A stretch of 64,000 bases of DNA, taken from contig NC_083390.1 in the NCBI RefSeq assembly GCF_031755915.1, forward strand, positions 16,771,001 through 16,835,000, written 5' to 3'. Below, one piece after another: positions 1 through 11,328 of this stretch. This DNA comes from Ziziphus jujuba (Eukaryota > Streptophyta > Magnoliopsida > Rosales > Rhamnaceae). Each line of letters starts with the position of its first letter. Position 1 is the stretch's first letter. Below the pieces are notes generated by a model, which was given only the letters and a program-made list of their open reading frames with translations, was not told where the DNA came from and made no database searches. Both the position numbers and the translations under genes were made by a program.

Positions 1-386
1 ATTTTCATAACAAAATAATTATCAAATAAATTAAACAGTATCTCATGAAATATTTTTACAATTCGGTAAACTATTGTATATGCAAAAGCAAAAGCAATAT
101 TAACTAAATCTTCATGAATTGCATATTTATTGAGATAGAAGTTGTCATCCTCTTGTTGACGATATTACACATCCTCATACTGCATATGAAAAAATTAATA
201 AATTTATAAACATTTATGTAAAATAAATATATATTAATTATTAAAAAGTAATAATTTAGTAGATAAAAATTTAAAGAATATTCTCGTTGTTCATATGAAA
301 GCGAATAAAAAAATTAATTAAATGGATAATAATAAATGTCATAAATATTACTTAAAACATATAAATAAATCTACGTACCAATTTAT

Positions 387-613
387 TTAGAAGGTATTTG
401 TTATCCATATCCCCTCACAATTGTTACGAACATAGCCACTCTCACATTCATCCTCATTATTATTTTCATCAACACTTGGCAACTATATGACAAATGGATT
501 GTGAGCCATTGTAGTATCGTCAAGAACATCTTCTTCAACAAAAGTACAATGTTGTGGTGGAGTTGAAATAACAGACCATCTCGAAGATCTTTAACATAAA
601 ATACTTGTTGAAC
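387..613 (-). pseudogene. CACTA transposase C-terminal (DUF4216) remnant
   Basis: Read on the minus strand, one frame gives VQQVFYVKDLRD. A one-base shift then gives WSVISTPPQHC followed by FVEEDVLDDTTMAHNPFVI, an in-frame stop, LPSVDE, and later GYVRNNCEGIWI before a terminal stop. This order is what I recall from the C-terminal end of plant CACTA transposases (DUF4216 region). The frameshift and internal stop show that it is dead. No other transposase domain was recognised upstream (to the right), where poly-A and repeats follow. Confidence 0.7.
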
Positions 614-1800
614 TTAACAAAATAATGTCAAGCAATATCACAAACAAAATATCTACAAAAACAAGATTAAGAAAACCCAATGAACCTAACCTAAGGTTAA
701 AATGAAGAAAAAAAAAAAAAAAAAAAAAAAACCTAACCCACCACATGTCACCGCCAACCACAAAGAAAAAAGAAACTCACTAAAACGATGGAGATGAAGA
801 AACAAGAAACCCAGCTAACCACGAGGGTGAAATAGATAAACCCAACTTCCCGACAGAAACATAGGCAAATGAAAAATGAAACCCGAAATATCTAACTCTT
901 CATGTCTCTCTTAGATTGCTTCCAAATATAATATCTATTAGGTAGTGTACTTGATGTAGTTTTAAAAAAGAAAAGAGATTCAAAGGAGCGAATAAAAATT
1001 TTAAAACGCGCCAAAAATTTTCAGAACAGGCGTGTAAAATTTTAAAACCCTTTTTAAGATTCTTTTTTTCTTTTTAAAATTAAGAGAACAGGCGACGCAT
1101 TTACATCTTAAAGCGTCGCTTGTTCCATCAATGTCATTATTTTTTTTTTTGTTTTTTAATTAGTTTTTTATTCTTCATTTAAAAATAAATATTGAAAATA
1201 TTTCTTATATATGTGAAACAAAATTACCAAAGTGGTAGTTTAATTATTTTGTTTTCCAAGTACAGTTTATTTATTTTAAAATCTTGTTCTAAGCTTTATT
1301 TTTTATTCCTTAATTTGATGGAACAATCGATGCATAAAAAGCAAAAAGAATCGCTAGATACTTTTTATTTTATTTTTTTTATTTTTTAATTGTTATTAAT
1401 TTGCTTTTAAAGTATAGTTTATTTACTTAAAAATATATTTTTTTTTAACTAAGAGAATAGGCGACGCATTTACAATTAAAAGCGACGCCTTTTCTATCAA
1501 TTTAATTTTTTTTCTTTGGTTATTTTTTTATTTTTCATCTACAAATAAATATTAAAAATAGTTAAAGAATAAAAGTATAAAAAAAATAGTTAAAGAATAA
1601 AAGTCAAAAAAAAAATGAAATAGGCATTCGTAAACATTGCGTCTCCTGTTCTTTTTTTTATATAACAAAAATACTAGTTAAAATACTTGAAAATTTAATA
1701 AAAAAATAATTTGTACTTGAAAAATAAAAAAATTAAACAAAAATAATTAATATATTTAATTAATATTTTATTATATTTTATTCATATTTTTATTAACTCT

Positions 1801-3955
1801 CTATTAAAATTTTAAAAATAATTAAATTTATCACAATATTTTTATTTCCTATCTATTAAATATGTATTAACTATTTATAAAATCATTAATTTTAAAATAA
1901 TAAAATTATTATATGAATTAATATTTCATTTATTTGAAATATTAGATTCTTATGCCAATATTTATTTGAATTTTATTATTTATAAATTATTTTATATGAA
2001 TTTATCTATCAAATAATTCTAATTTGATAAACTAAAAAGTAACTTTCAAATTGAAAAAAAAAAAGCGTTGCTAAATATTGGAATAGACGACACTTTTCTG
2101 AGGTTATAACTTTTAGATTCATCGCTAAATGTAAGAATAAACAATACATTTTGAAAAAAGAGTCGCTAAATGCGATAAAAGGCGACGCATTGTTAAAAAA
2201 AATTTCTTATTAGTTTTTAAAAATAAAAAAAGTTTTTTAAATAATTTTTCATTACCTCTTTAACATAAAAAAGCTTTTTAAATAATTTTTGAAGTCTTGA
2301 ATGACATAATTATTAAGAGGCAATCTCTTAAAAATAATTTTTATTTATAAAATTATTTTTATAAGCATAAATAATTGATATATTATTAATTTATATATTA
2401 TGTTATAGAAGTATAACAAGTAATTTATCATAGAAACACAAATAAATTAAAGGAATTGCTTAATAATTTTGCCTCATATTTCTATCTATTAAAATTTTAA
2501 AAATAATTAAATTTATTACATTTTTATTTCCTATCTATTAAATACGTATTAACTATTTATGAAATTATTAATTTTAAAATAATAAAATTATTATATAAGT
2601 TAATATTTCATTTATTTGAAATATTAGATCTTATGCCAATATTTATTTAAATTTTATTGTCTATAAATTATTTTGTATGAATTTATCTATCAAATAATCC
2701 TAATTTGACAAAACTAAAAAGTAACTTTCAAATTGAAAAAACAAACAAACATCGCTAAAGGCTGGAATAAGCGATGGTTTTATAATTTCCAAATTTGTAG
2801 CTAAATGTAGGAATAGGTGATGCATTTAGAAAAAAAAGTTGCTAAATGCGATAAAAGGCGATGCATTGTTAAAAAAAATCTCTTATTAGTTTTTAAACAT
2901 AAAAAAAGTTTTTTAAATAATTTTCCATTACCTTTTTAACATAAAAAAAGCTTTTTAAATAATTTTTGAAGTCATGAATGACATAATTATTGAGAGGCAA
3001 TCTCTTAAAAATAATTTTTATTTATAAAATAATTTTTATTTTTATAAGCATAAATAATTGATATATTATTAATTTATACATTATGTTATAGAAGTATAAC
3101 AAGTAATTTATCATAAAAACACAAATAAATTAAAGGAATTGCTTAATAATTTTGCCTCATATTTCTATCTATTAAAATTTTAAAATAATTAAATTTATCA
3201 CATTTTTATTTCCTATCTATTAAATATATATTAACTATTTATGAAATTATTAATTTTAAAATAATAAAATTATTATATAAGTTAATATTTCATTTATTGG
3301 AAATATTAGATCTTATGCCAATATTTATTTAAATTTTATTGTCTATAAATTATTTTATATGAATTTATCTATCAAATAATCTTAATTTGACAAAACTAAA
3401 AAGTAACTTTCAATTTGAAAAAAAAACAAACGTCGCTAAAGGCTGGAATAGGTGATGCTTTTCTAAGATTATAATTTCCAAATTTGTAGCTAAATGTAGG
3501 AATAGGCGATGCATTTAGAAAAAAAAAAAGTTGCTAAATGCGATAAAAGGCGATGCATTGTTAAAAAAAAGTCTCTTATTAGTTTTTAAACATAAAAAAA
3601 AACAAATTTAAATAATTTTTCATTACCTTTTTTACATAAAAAAAAGCTTTTTAAATAATTTTTGAAGTCTTGAATGACATAATTGTTGAGAAGAATTCTC
3701 TTAAAAATAATTTTTATAAGCATATATAATTTATATATTATTGAAATATACATTATGTCATAGAAGTATAACAAATAACTTATCATAGAAACATAAATAA
3801 ATTAAAAGAATTGCTTAATAATTTTGTCTTATATTTCTATCTATTAAAAATTTCAAAATAATTAAATTTATCACATTTTTATTTCCTATCTATTAAATAT
3901 GTATTAATTATTTATAAAATTATTAATTTTAAAATAATAAAATCATTATATGAGG
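1801..3955. repeat. ~680-bp tandem repeat, three copies plus a partial fourth
   Basis: The start word CTATTAAAATTTTAAAA recurs at 1801, 2486, 3169 and (as CTATTAAAAATTTC) 3841, giving periods of 685, 683 and 672 bp. Each full unit carries a poly-A tract, a GTCGCTAAA-type word and an AAAGGCGAYGCATTG word. The fourth copy breaks off near 3955, where the palindrome array begins. It belongs to the internal region of the CACTA element. No coding sequence is seen. Confidence 0.85.
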
Positions 3956-5290
3956 AATAGGAGACACAATCAAAAGGAATTGCATCGCCTGTTCAAATTT
4001 TTTTTTTTTAATTTGTTCCCTTTTTTTTAAAAACAAAAATACAATTTAAAAAATTGAAAATTTAAATAGAAAATAAACTGCACTTGAGAAACAAAATAAT
4101 TAGAGAACAACAATAAAAGTAATCATATCAGGCAACAGGTGATGCAATCAGGGGAATTGCATCATCTGTTCCAAAAAATTTTTTTTTAATTTGTTCCCCT
4201 TTTTTTATAAAAAAAAAATAAAGTTTAAAATATACAAATTTAAACAGAAAATAAAATGTACTTGAGAAATAAAATAATTAGAAAACAATAATAAAAATAA
4301 TCATAAAAATCAATAGGCGACGCAATCAATGAGAATTGCATCGCTTGTTCCAATTTTTTTTTAATTTGTTTTCTTTTTAAAAAAATAAAAATACAATTTA
4401 AAAACTTGCAAATTTGCGTAGAAAATAAACTTTACTTGGGAAACAAAAAAAATTAGAGAGCGACAATAAAAATAATTATAAAAGGGAACAAGTGACGCAA
4501 TCAGAGGGAATTGTGTCGCCTATTCCATTTTTTTTTTTACTTTGTTTTTTTTAAAAAAAATAAAAATACAATTTAAAGACTTGCAAATTTAAACAGAAAA
4601 TAAACTGTGCTTGAGAAATAAAATAATTAAAGAACAACAATAAAAATAATCATATCAGGCAACAGGCGATGCAATCAGGGGGAATTGCATCGCCTGTTCC
4701 ATTTTTTAAAATTTGTTCCTCTTTTTTTTAAAAACAAAAATACAATTTAACGACTTGCAAATTTAAATAGAAAATAAACTGTACTTGAGAAACAAAATAA
4801 TTAGAGAATAACAATAAAAATAATCATAAAACGCAATAGGTGATGTAATCAATGGGAATTGTATCGCCTGTTCCAAATTTTTTTTAAAAAAAAAATAAAA
4901 ATACAATTTAAAGACTTGCAAATTTACACAAAAAATAAACTTTGCTTGGGAAACAAAAAAATTAGAGAGCGACAATAAAAATAATTATAAAAGGGAACAT
5001 GCGACGCAATCAGGGGTTATTTGTCGCCTGTTCCATTTATTTTTTAATTTGTTTCCTCTTTTTTTTAAAAAAACAAAAATACAATTTAAAGACTTACAAA
5101 TTTAAACAAAAAATAAACTATTCTTGAGAAACAAAATAATTTGAAAACGACAATAAAAATAATCATAAAAGTCAACCAGCCAAGCAATCAGGGGGAATTG
5201 CATGGCCGATTCCCCTTTTTTTTTTTTTTTAATTTGTTCCCTTTTTTTGAAAAAACAAAAATACAATTTAAAGAATTGCAAATTATTTAA
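3956..5290. repeat. Eight-unit palindrome array, ~175-bp period
   Basis: Cores start at 3956, 4134, 4312, 4487, 4661, 4835, 4996 and 5174 (spacings 178, 178, 175, 174, 174, 161, 178). The best-preserved core, 4661-4698, is AACAGGCGATGCAAT, an 8-nt spacer, then ATTGCATCGCCTGTT: a perfect 15-bp inverted repeat. Between cores each unit has a poly-T/poly-A block and a conserved AACAAAATAATTAGAGA-like segment. Mutations within arms are only partly compensated. Subterminal motifs of CACTA elements bind the transposase accessory protein; that this array does so is inference. Confidence 0.85.
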
Positions 5291-5881
5291 GAAAAAATAA
5301 TATTCCTTCACATATTAAGAAATATTTTCAGTATTTATTTGTAGATAAATTAAATATATAAAATAATTAAAGGACAAATGGAAATGATGTAACAGGCGAC
5401 ACTGTTTTGATTAAATGCGTTGCCGTTAACAAAAAATGTTTATGAGATTGGCAATGTAAAGTAAGGATATGGTGACTTTTTTTCAGTAAATGCATCACCT
5501 GAAATATCTGGTGACTCTTTATGCTATTAATGCGTCGTCTGTTCCCTTGAAATAAAGGGAAAAAAATACTTTATCAGGATTGCAACTTGCAATATCAAAT
5601 AAACTATCATTGACTCATAATCAAATAACTAATAAAATAAATTAAAAAATGAATAAAACAACAAAAGCCGAAGCTGTTGAGTCATATATTTAGCAGCGCT
5701 GAAAATCAAGGTCGCTTATTTTTGTTTTTAGCGACCTTCAATTCATTTGTTTCTTAGCGTTGCTAATTTTATGTCGCCAGATCTCAATTTTTTTGTATTT
5801 AGTGATGCCGTGGAAAGTGCGTTGCTTATTATCTTATTAAGCGATGTTTTATTGCGTATTTTTTTATTACGTCATAAATTT

Positions 5882-5912
5882 GGTGTCGCTAAATTGCTAT
5901 TTTCGCGTAGTG
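5882..5912. other. CACTA right terminal inverted end
   Basis: GGTGTCGCTAAATTGC followed by TATTTTCGCG and TAGTG. Inverted, this begins CACTACGCGAAAATAG and continues with GTCGC-type motifs. The three bases after it (TGA, 5913-5915) would be the target duplication, but the partner copy lies outside the window. Confidence 0.65.
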
Positions 5913-7050
5913 TGATGTGACCAAAACATGAAGTGATAAGGGAAAAACAAAACAAAAACAATAACACAGTAAGGGCATAATACGAATATATGGCAGGGCA
6001 TGCACACACTCAAATGAAAAACTTGACTATATTCTAAAGTTTAGTTTACATGTTCAGCACCTAACAATTTAACATAAAAGAATCGAGAAAGATATTGAAC
6101 TTTATTATATTTGTATGAAAAATGATATTTGTTATTATTGGTGAATAAGCAAATAATCAAATTTGATATTTCTATAAGCAACCTTGGTCTCACTTTCTGT
6201 AACTACAATTAACTTGACAAAACTCCAACAGAGAAGTAGTTGAGCTATCGTTGAAGCTTAGAATCTTGTAAGCACCTCCGAATCCTTCTTCTTGGAATCT
6301 TTAAGCTCCTCCAAATCCTTCTTCTGAATTAGGGTTTGTGTTGGTAGTTCAAAGGATGTGACGAGGGAGGTGAAGAGGAAATATAAACTGAATCAAAAGC
6401 TAATTCTTATCCACCAAATGTTCTTGATTTTGGTCACAAACAACGCACAAGTGGGTGTTCCATTAGCCTCTCCAAACACACGTTTTAAATTGTATTGAAA
6501 TAATATTGAAACAGTAATTCAAACGCTAATATATCAAAGTTTTTAATTCAGTTAGTAACATGATAAATACACTAAAATTCAAAATAAAATGTAATTAACC
6601 TTAAGAAAAAAAAATTATGGGTAGTGATTACTCAACTTTATTATATAATCAATCTAGATGGTAAATTTGACAAGAAATGAGAGTTGATGTGACAAATATA
6701 AGAAAAAAAATTTTTTCTTTTTTTGGCTTCAAGTTCAAAGGCAAGAAATTAACAATCAGACCATATAAAAAAACTACTAATTTCAATCAGATTTGGCACT
6801 TCGTGTGTATATAAATAACAAGTGACTTGATTTTCTTTTGGTAAATAAGTCATGCCCTGAGTTGGAAACAAAGAAAGTTGGCTTAAGAAATACAATTCCA
6901 TTTCTATTGTTGTCAAAACCCAGAATATAATATAGTAATATATAGAGTAATAGGGCGTAATAATCCGTTCAAACACCCAAAAAAAAAAAAAAAAAAAAAG
7001 AGAGTAATAATCCGTTAAAAATATGAATAATATACACATACATATAAATA
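5913..7050. other. Intergenic, no gene recognised
   Basis: Between the CACTA end and the UGT stop codon. It holds a mildly repetitive stretch at about 6260-6340 (two copies of a CTCC.AATCCTTCTTCT motif) and a long A-run at 6980-6998. The downstream part is probably the UGT 3' UTR. No ORF with recognisable homology was seen. Confidence 0.6.
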
Positions 7051-8466
7051 TTATGACACTTTAAGGAGGTGCAATTCTCTTACAAGCTCATCCAAATCCT
7101 TTGAAGAACTCCCACCATCCTTCACTGCAGCAAAGGCCTTGTCCTTCATCTCTTTGGCTTTAACCTTTTCAGGACAATCCAAAGTCATTGACTCGGCAAT
7201 CAACTTTCCCAACTCGTCCGAGTCAGGCACTCCATCACCTCCTTCACAGACCTTCACAGCCATTCCCATATCCTCCACCAAAAGCCTAGCATTCACAAAC
7301 TGGTCAGCCTCCATCGGCCAAGCCAGTATCATCACCCCAGCTACTATCCCTTCCAAGGTCGAGTTCCATCCACAGTGACTCAGAAACCCACCCACAGCTC
7401 GGTGACTCAGTATCGTCACCTGTGGGGCCCACTTCCTGACCACCAATCCTCTTCCAGCAACCCTTTCATCAAACCCATCTGGTACAACTCCATACCCGTT
7501 TTCCACCTCTTGATCCGTACCCACTTTAACAACCCAAACAAATCGGGTCCTGCTTTGCTCCAACCCGGAAGCCAAAGCCTCCATTTGTTCCCTAGTCAGC
7601 AATTTCTGACTCCCAAAACAAACGTAAACCACAGACCCATCGGGGCACCCATCGAGCCAGTCTAGAACATTCGAACCCGAATTCTCATCCAGTTTTGCCC
7701 GATCTAAACCTTCGGGAATACCGATCAAGCTCAACGGGCCAACTCCATAAACCCGACGGAGCCCCATTTTGGTCCTCAAATGGTCAAAATATTCACTTTC
7801 TAAATCTTCAAAGCTATTAAAGATACAACCCCAACTGGAGAGATTTGAGGTCAGAGATTCTTGAACGATTTCCATATCGGGATCAGATTCGTCGTAGCGT
7901 CGGACAATGGAAGGGAGATGATCGTGCTTGAAGGACTGACATCTCGGAAGTCCATGGAATTCAACGACCGGTTGATGAAGAACCGTACGGATATCACGCC
8001 AGCAGTGGTCGAGAACGGAGGCTAAGTAAACTCTGATGGAGAAGAAACTGATTCTGGGGATGCCTATCCGATTGGCCAATCGCAGAGTCCAACCGAGGAA
8101 GAAATCGGAGACGATGGCGACGGGAGGGTTAGGATGCTGATTGAACCACTCGACAATTGGTTGTTGGAGATCAGAGAGAGCATTGATGATGGGGATATTC
8201 CCTGGGTTCCCGATTTGCCTAACGTTTTCGACTCCGGGAGGTAGTTTGGGATGGGGAGGAAATGGAAATGTTAAGGTTTGGATGGTGGGGTGAGCCACGA
8301 GAAGACGGTGGAGGTCAGGAAGGTTTTTGGGGGTCGTCAAGATGGTAATGGAGAGGTTACGAAGAGAGAGTTGGTGGGTGAGATCGAGAAGAGCTAGTGA
8401 ATGGCCTTGTGCTGGGAACGGGAACATCAAGATGTGTGTCGACTGCTTGTTTTTTGGGGTGGACAT
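7051..8466 (-). CDS. UDP-glycosyltransferase, UGT89 family-like
   Basis: Intronless CDS of 471 aa for a cytosolic family 1 glycosyltransferase that moves sugar from UDP-sugar to a small acceptor such as a flavonoid or phenolic. An N-terminal FPFPAQGH motif places the catalytic His at residue 22, and the partner Asp is at 121 (VSDFFLGW). The 44-residue PSPG box runs from W346 to Q389 and contains HCGWNS. Its last residue is Gln, the state usually linked to UDP-glucose use. The opening, the PKNLP motif and GVENV resemble UGT89A/UGT89B proteins more than other clades. The frame is open 60 codons further upstream, but those residues do not resemble UGTs, whereas MSTPKNK starts just before the conserved fold, so 8466 is taken as the start. 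An hAT-type element sits 270 bp upstream. The acceptor cannot be predicted. Confidence 0.93.
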   Translation of the reverse strand: MSTPKNKQSTHILMFPFPAQGHSLALLDLTHQLSLRNLSITILTTPKNLPDLHRLLVAHPTIQTLTFPFPPHPKLPPGVENVRQIGNPGNIPIINALSDLQQPIVEWFNQHPNPPVAIVSDFFLGWTLRLANRIGIPRISFFSIRVYLASVLDHCWRDIRTVLHQPVVEFHGLPRCQSFKHDHLPSIVRRYDESDPDMEIVQESLTSNLSSWGCIFNSFEDLESEYFDHLRTKMGLRRVYGVGPLSLIGIPEGLDRAKLDENSGSNVLDWLDGCPDGSVVYVCFGSQKLLTREQMEALASGLEQSRTRFVWVVKVGTDQEVENGYGVVPDGFDERVAGRGLVVRKWAPQVTILSHRAVGGFLSHCGWNSTLEGIVAGVMILAWPMEADQFVNARLLVEDMGMAVKVCEGGDGVPDSDELGKLIAESMTLDCPEKVKAKEMKDKAFAAVKDGGSSSKDLDELVRELHLLKVS

Positions 8467-8728
8467 TGTTTTGGAAGGAGATAAGAATTTGGATAGACTT
8501 GTTAAAAAGAAAGATAACCGTTGCGTTATATTTCTTATTGTGGAAGAAAAAAACTTTATGATATTCAATGTAAGTTTCATACAATTTACCAATTTGGATT
8601 CCGCAAAGGATCTGAAAGCAAAGACAGACAAATAAACGTTAGTCAAGTTACTTTCTTTTTTTTTTTTAATAGATAAATGTTAAATAAAATTTCCAATTAT
8701 CGACACATGCAGAACCATACACGTATAT
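8467..8728 (-). promoter_or_regulatory. UGT 5' leader and proximal promoter
   Basis: A 262-bp AT-rich stretch lies between the UGT start codon and the hAT element's target duplication. Any core promoter of the UGT must lie here or inside the transposon. No convincing TATA box was fixed by eye. Confidence 0.4.
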
Positions 8729-9269
8729 TTTGTCGGTAGGCATGTCAACGGTGCGTGGAGAATTTTCCATCCTATCCCCGTCGTTTTCCTTATTTTTTAG
8801 ATGTAGGGCAAGAATGGGAATTTTTCTATCAGGACAGAACGGAGCAGTTTTTTTTTTTTTTAATTAATATAATTTTTTTTGAAGTATTTATATAAAAAAA
8901 ATTTTGTAAATAAAATATAAATAAAATGATTAAAATCCAATAAAATTACAATAAAATGTATTAAGTTTTAAAATAAAAATATATTAAAATACATCAAAAT
9001 TCAAATTTATTATTATAATAAAATATATTTTAAAAAAAATACAATATAATATATAAACATAAAATTTATAAAAATACACACATAAAATAAAATTTAACTT
9101 TTTATTTTTTTAAATCTCCATGGAAAAATATTCTGTAAAATTTAATTGCTATAAAAATAAACAAAAATATTAAATAATATCAATAATTTTTTTAACAATT
9201 AAATGTACACATTTTTTGTAATAAATAAATTTAATTTACTTCCTTATCTAGAAGAATAAGCTAATAAAA

Positions 9270-9690
9270 ATATATATATATATATATATATAATCAGCAA
9301 GCATTTTTTTGTCCCCCCTCGAAAACAGGGTTTTCATAATCAGCAAGCATCCATCAAACTCACCAAAAGGCATTCATAATTCATAAAGCAAGAACGTGCC
9401 AGGCCCAATATGTGAAGCAAATACAAAAAGCTTTGACTTCTAGCACCAACTAAATATATATATATATATAATCAGCAATCATCTTTTTAATTTTTTTTTG
9501 ATTTTTTATTTTCTCTAAAACAGGGGTTTCATTATCAGCAAGCATCCATCAAACTCACCAAAAGGCATTCATAATTCATAAAGCAAGAACGTGCCAGGCC
9601 CAACATGTGAAGCAAATACAAAAAGCTTTGACTTCTAGCACCAACTAAATATATATATATATAATCAGCAAGCATCCATCAAACTCTTTT
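9270..9690. repeat. 195-bp tandem duplication inside the hAT element
   Basis: The segment beginning CAGCAAGCATCCATCAAACT occurs at 9341 and 9536 and starts a third time near 9664. Copies one and two are nearly identical over about 130 bp (one CAATATG/CAACATG difference noted), each followed by (AT)n and ATCAGCAA. The near-identity suggests a recent duplication, perhaps by slippage at the AT runs. Confidence 0.85.
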
Positions 9691-10168
9691 GATCAACCAA
9701 CCGGAGCTTTTTCCACAATAATAGACTCCTATATACATGAATCATGATTAACACTAATCTCCCAATCTCTACCTAAAAATATTTTTACATGGACCTGCTC
9801 AGATAAAGTTTCGTACTACTGATCATAGCAAGCTAGTTATCCTTTTTGCATCATGCAAGTGCTTGCACTTGCCTTTTTGATTCCACTCCTTTATTTTCAA
9901 TGTCGTAAATTAATTGAGTTGTTAGAGTGAAGAATTCTTGTTCGTAAGTAAGATAGTTTACTAAAAGATTGATATGCAATGAATGAGTTACATAATGTCT
10001 AACTTTTAGGTGTGGTTGCTTCTTCAATGATATTTGCTGGGTCTATCTTAAAATACTATTGTATACAGTTGACCATAAGCATATCTGTTTTTCTATGTTT
10101 TTTCCTGTTTGACGCTGTCAAGGTCCAGCATTTATAAGTGTATGACTTGTATTCTTTTTCACTTGCAG

Positions 10169-10327
10169 CTTGAGCAAAGTGTGACTGAGATAGGACAGTT
10201 CTACCTAACCACAAATAAAACGCAGCCAAAGGCATCTAAAAGCACCATTACTGTCAAGGATAAAGATAAAGAGAAACATATCCCAAGTGTTAAGAAGCAG
10301 CAGCAAGATGCAACTCGTAGGGAAGCG
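10169..10327 (+). pseudogene. Captured exon of a GTE1/IMB1-like bromodomain gene
   Basis: A splice acceptor (TTTTTCACTTGCAG, ending 10168) precedes 53 in-frame codons, LEQSVTEIGQFYLTTN then a KDKDKEKHIPSVKKQQQ stretch, ending ATRREA and a GT dinucleotide at 10328. I recall this as the segment just upstream of the bromodomain in plant GTE1/IMB1 proteins, where RREAAA...RMQELMRQFG follows. The expected continuation is absent; a T-run follows at once. About 250 bp upstream looks like the parental intron. It sits well inside the TIRs, so it was probably acquired by the transposon. It cannot encode a functional regulator alone. Confidence 0.65.
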
Positions 10328-10506
10328 GTTTTTTTTTTTTTTCCCAATACCCTCTGTTCAAATTATCGATATCAACTATAACTCCATATCATATATCATA
10401 TACATTAATTAGAAGGACTAAACCCTAAAGAAATAAAAATTGAGACGAGAAAAAAAAAGGAAAAAACAAAAATAAAGGAAAGAACAGAGACAAAAGATCT
10501 CATACC

Positions 10507-10740
10507 TTGGTGAATGGTCTAGATTTGGGCGGCAAGTGGCAGTAGCTCTGTAGCTGAAGCTGGTGAAGGAGAAAGGTGATGAGAGTTGGTGAATGGTCTG
10601 GATCAGTGCATCTGGTGGCAGCAGCTGTGAGTGTGACTGTGAGCTTGTGAGGTGAAGCTTTGAAGGTGAAGGTGAAATGTGAAGACTGAAGACGGCAGCA
10701 AGAAGATAATGAAATGGGTTGTTTTCCTCAAGGGTTTTTT
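10507..10740 (-). other. Possible leader exon of the hAT element
   Basis: On the minus strand, a pyrimidine- and CAC-rich segment ends at CACCAAG|GTATGAG, a good splice donor at 10506-10505. It starts about 180 bp inside the right terminus. This resembles the untranslated first exon of autonomous hAT relatives. No coding sequence was found downstream. Confidence 0.3.
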
Positions 10741-11328
10741 TTACTTTTACATAAATTAAATTATATAAAAATAATAAAAAATATATATTTATCAGGCCGG
10801 GTTATTATTCACCGAGCCCGGTCCGGTTCTGATCCGGGTTTTAGTTTACTGGTCCGAACTGGCCCCGCAACGGAGCGGTGCACTGTGGATTTTGAGCCGT
10901 GGGGGTTAAATTGCCATCCTTATTTGTCGGACTTTTTCCATTTGCATAATGTTTACAAACGTACCTCTTTTGCATTTTTTGTTTTTATGTCCAAAATTGT
11001 TCAAGACATTATCACCTTAGAACATATTACCTTTAAGTTCCGCCCTTCTTAGACAAAAAATTACCTAAATAAAAGAATTGGTGTATATGCACAAACATTT
11101 CCAAAAACAATTTATGTAATAAGGTGCATGAGCAATCAACAAATAATAGAAATGTGGCAAAAAGAGATACACTATCATCGGATTAATACATTAAAATCTA
11201 AATATGTAAAAAAAAGAAAAAAGGGTTAACAGAAAATATCTAGTTCTGTATATATAATATATCAAAGACAAAATCACTAAGGGCACACAAAACTTGATTC
11301 ATTTCAAAAGCACTTGCATCGATATTCT

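Larger units (their letters stand above)
1..5912 (-). mobile_element. CACTA (En/Spm) transposon, right part, decayed
   Basis: The stretch ends at 5908-5912 in TAGTG, the reverse complement of the CACTA terminus. The inverted end reads CACTACGCGAAAATAG and is followed by short GCGAC/GTCGC words, as in CACTA subterminal regions. Near the left edge (387-613, minus strand) is a remnant of the DUF4216 C-terminal region of CACTA transposases, so the 5' end of the element is at the right. Between them lie two tandem-repeat families rich in GGCGACGC words, and further imperfect palindromes of the same family at about 1087-1124 and 1456-1500. The left terminus is outside the window, and most of the transposase is missing, so the copy is not autonomous. 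The right terminal motif is short, so the exact end is less certain than the class. Confidence 0.75.
8737..10922. mobile_element. hAT-type element carrying a captured exon
   Basis: The left end starts TAGGCATGTCAAC and the right end finishes TTGCCATCCTTA; inverted, the right end reads TAAGGATGGCAAT, matching 9 of 13 positions. Both ends are flanked by the same 8-bp word TTTGTCGG (8729-8736 and 10923-10930), the target-duplication length of hAT transposons. The TAGG.(T/G)G.CAA terminus is typical of Ac-like hAT ends. No hAT transposase or BED zinc finger is visible in its 2186 bp, so it is non-autonomous. The interior has a 195-bp tandem duplication, an exon resembling bromodomain gene GTE1/IMB1 (10169-10327) and, at the right side, what looks like a leader exon on the minus strand. 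It lies between the UGT promoter and the 3' end of the RGF gene. Confidence 0.8.

Noticed and set aside
3956..5212. CRISPR-like pattern of regularly spaced repeats
   Set aside because: Plant nuclear DNA, no cas genes, 175-bp period and related (not unique) spacers; it is a transposon repeat array.
6250..6345. Minus-strand reading KKDLEELKD-like, resembling a UGT C-terminal tail
   Set aside because: Too short, repetitive and without any PSPG sequence nearby to call a second UGT.
8467..8646. 60-codon N-terminal extension of the UGT frame
   Set aside because: The residues show no UGT similarity and the conserved fold starts right after the Met at 8466; the extension is an open leader.
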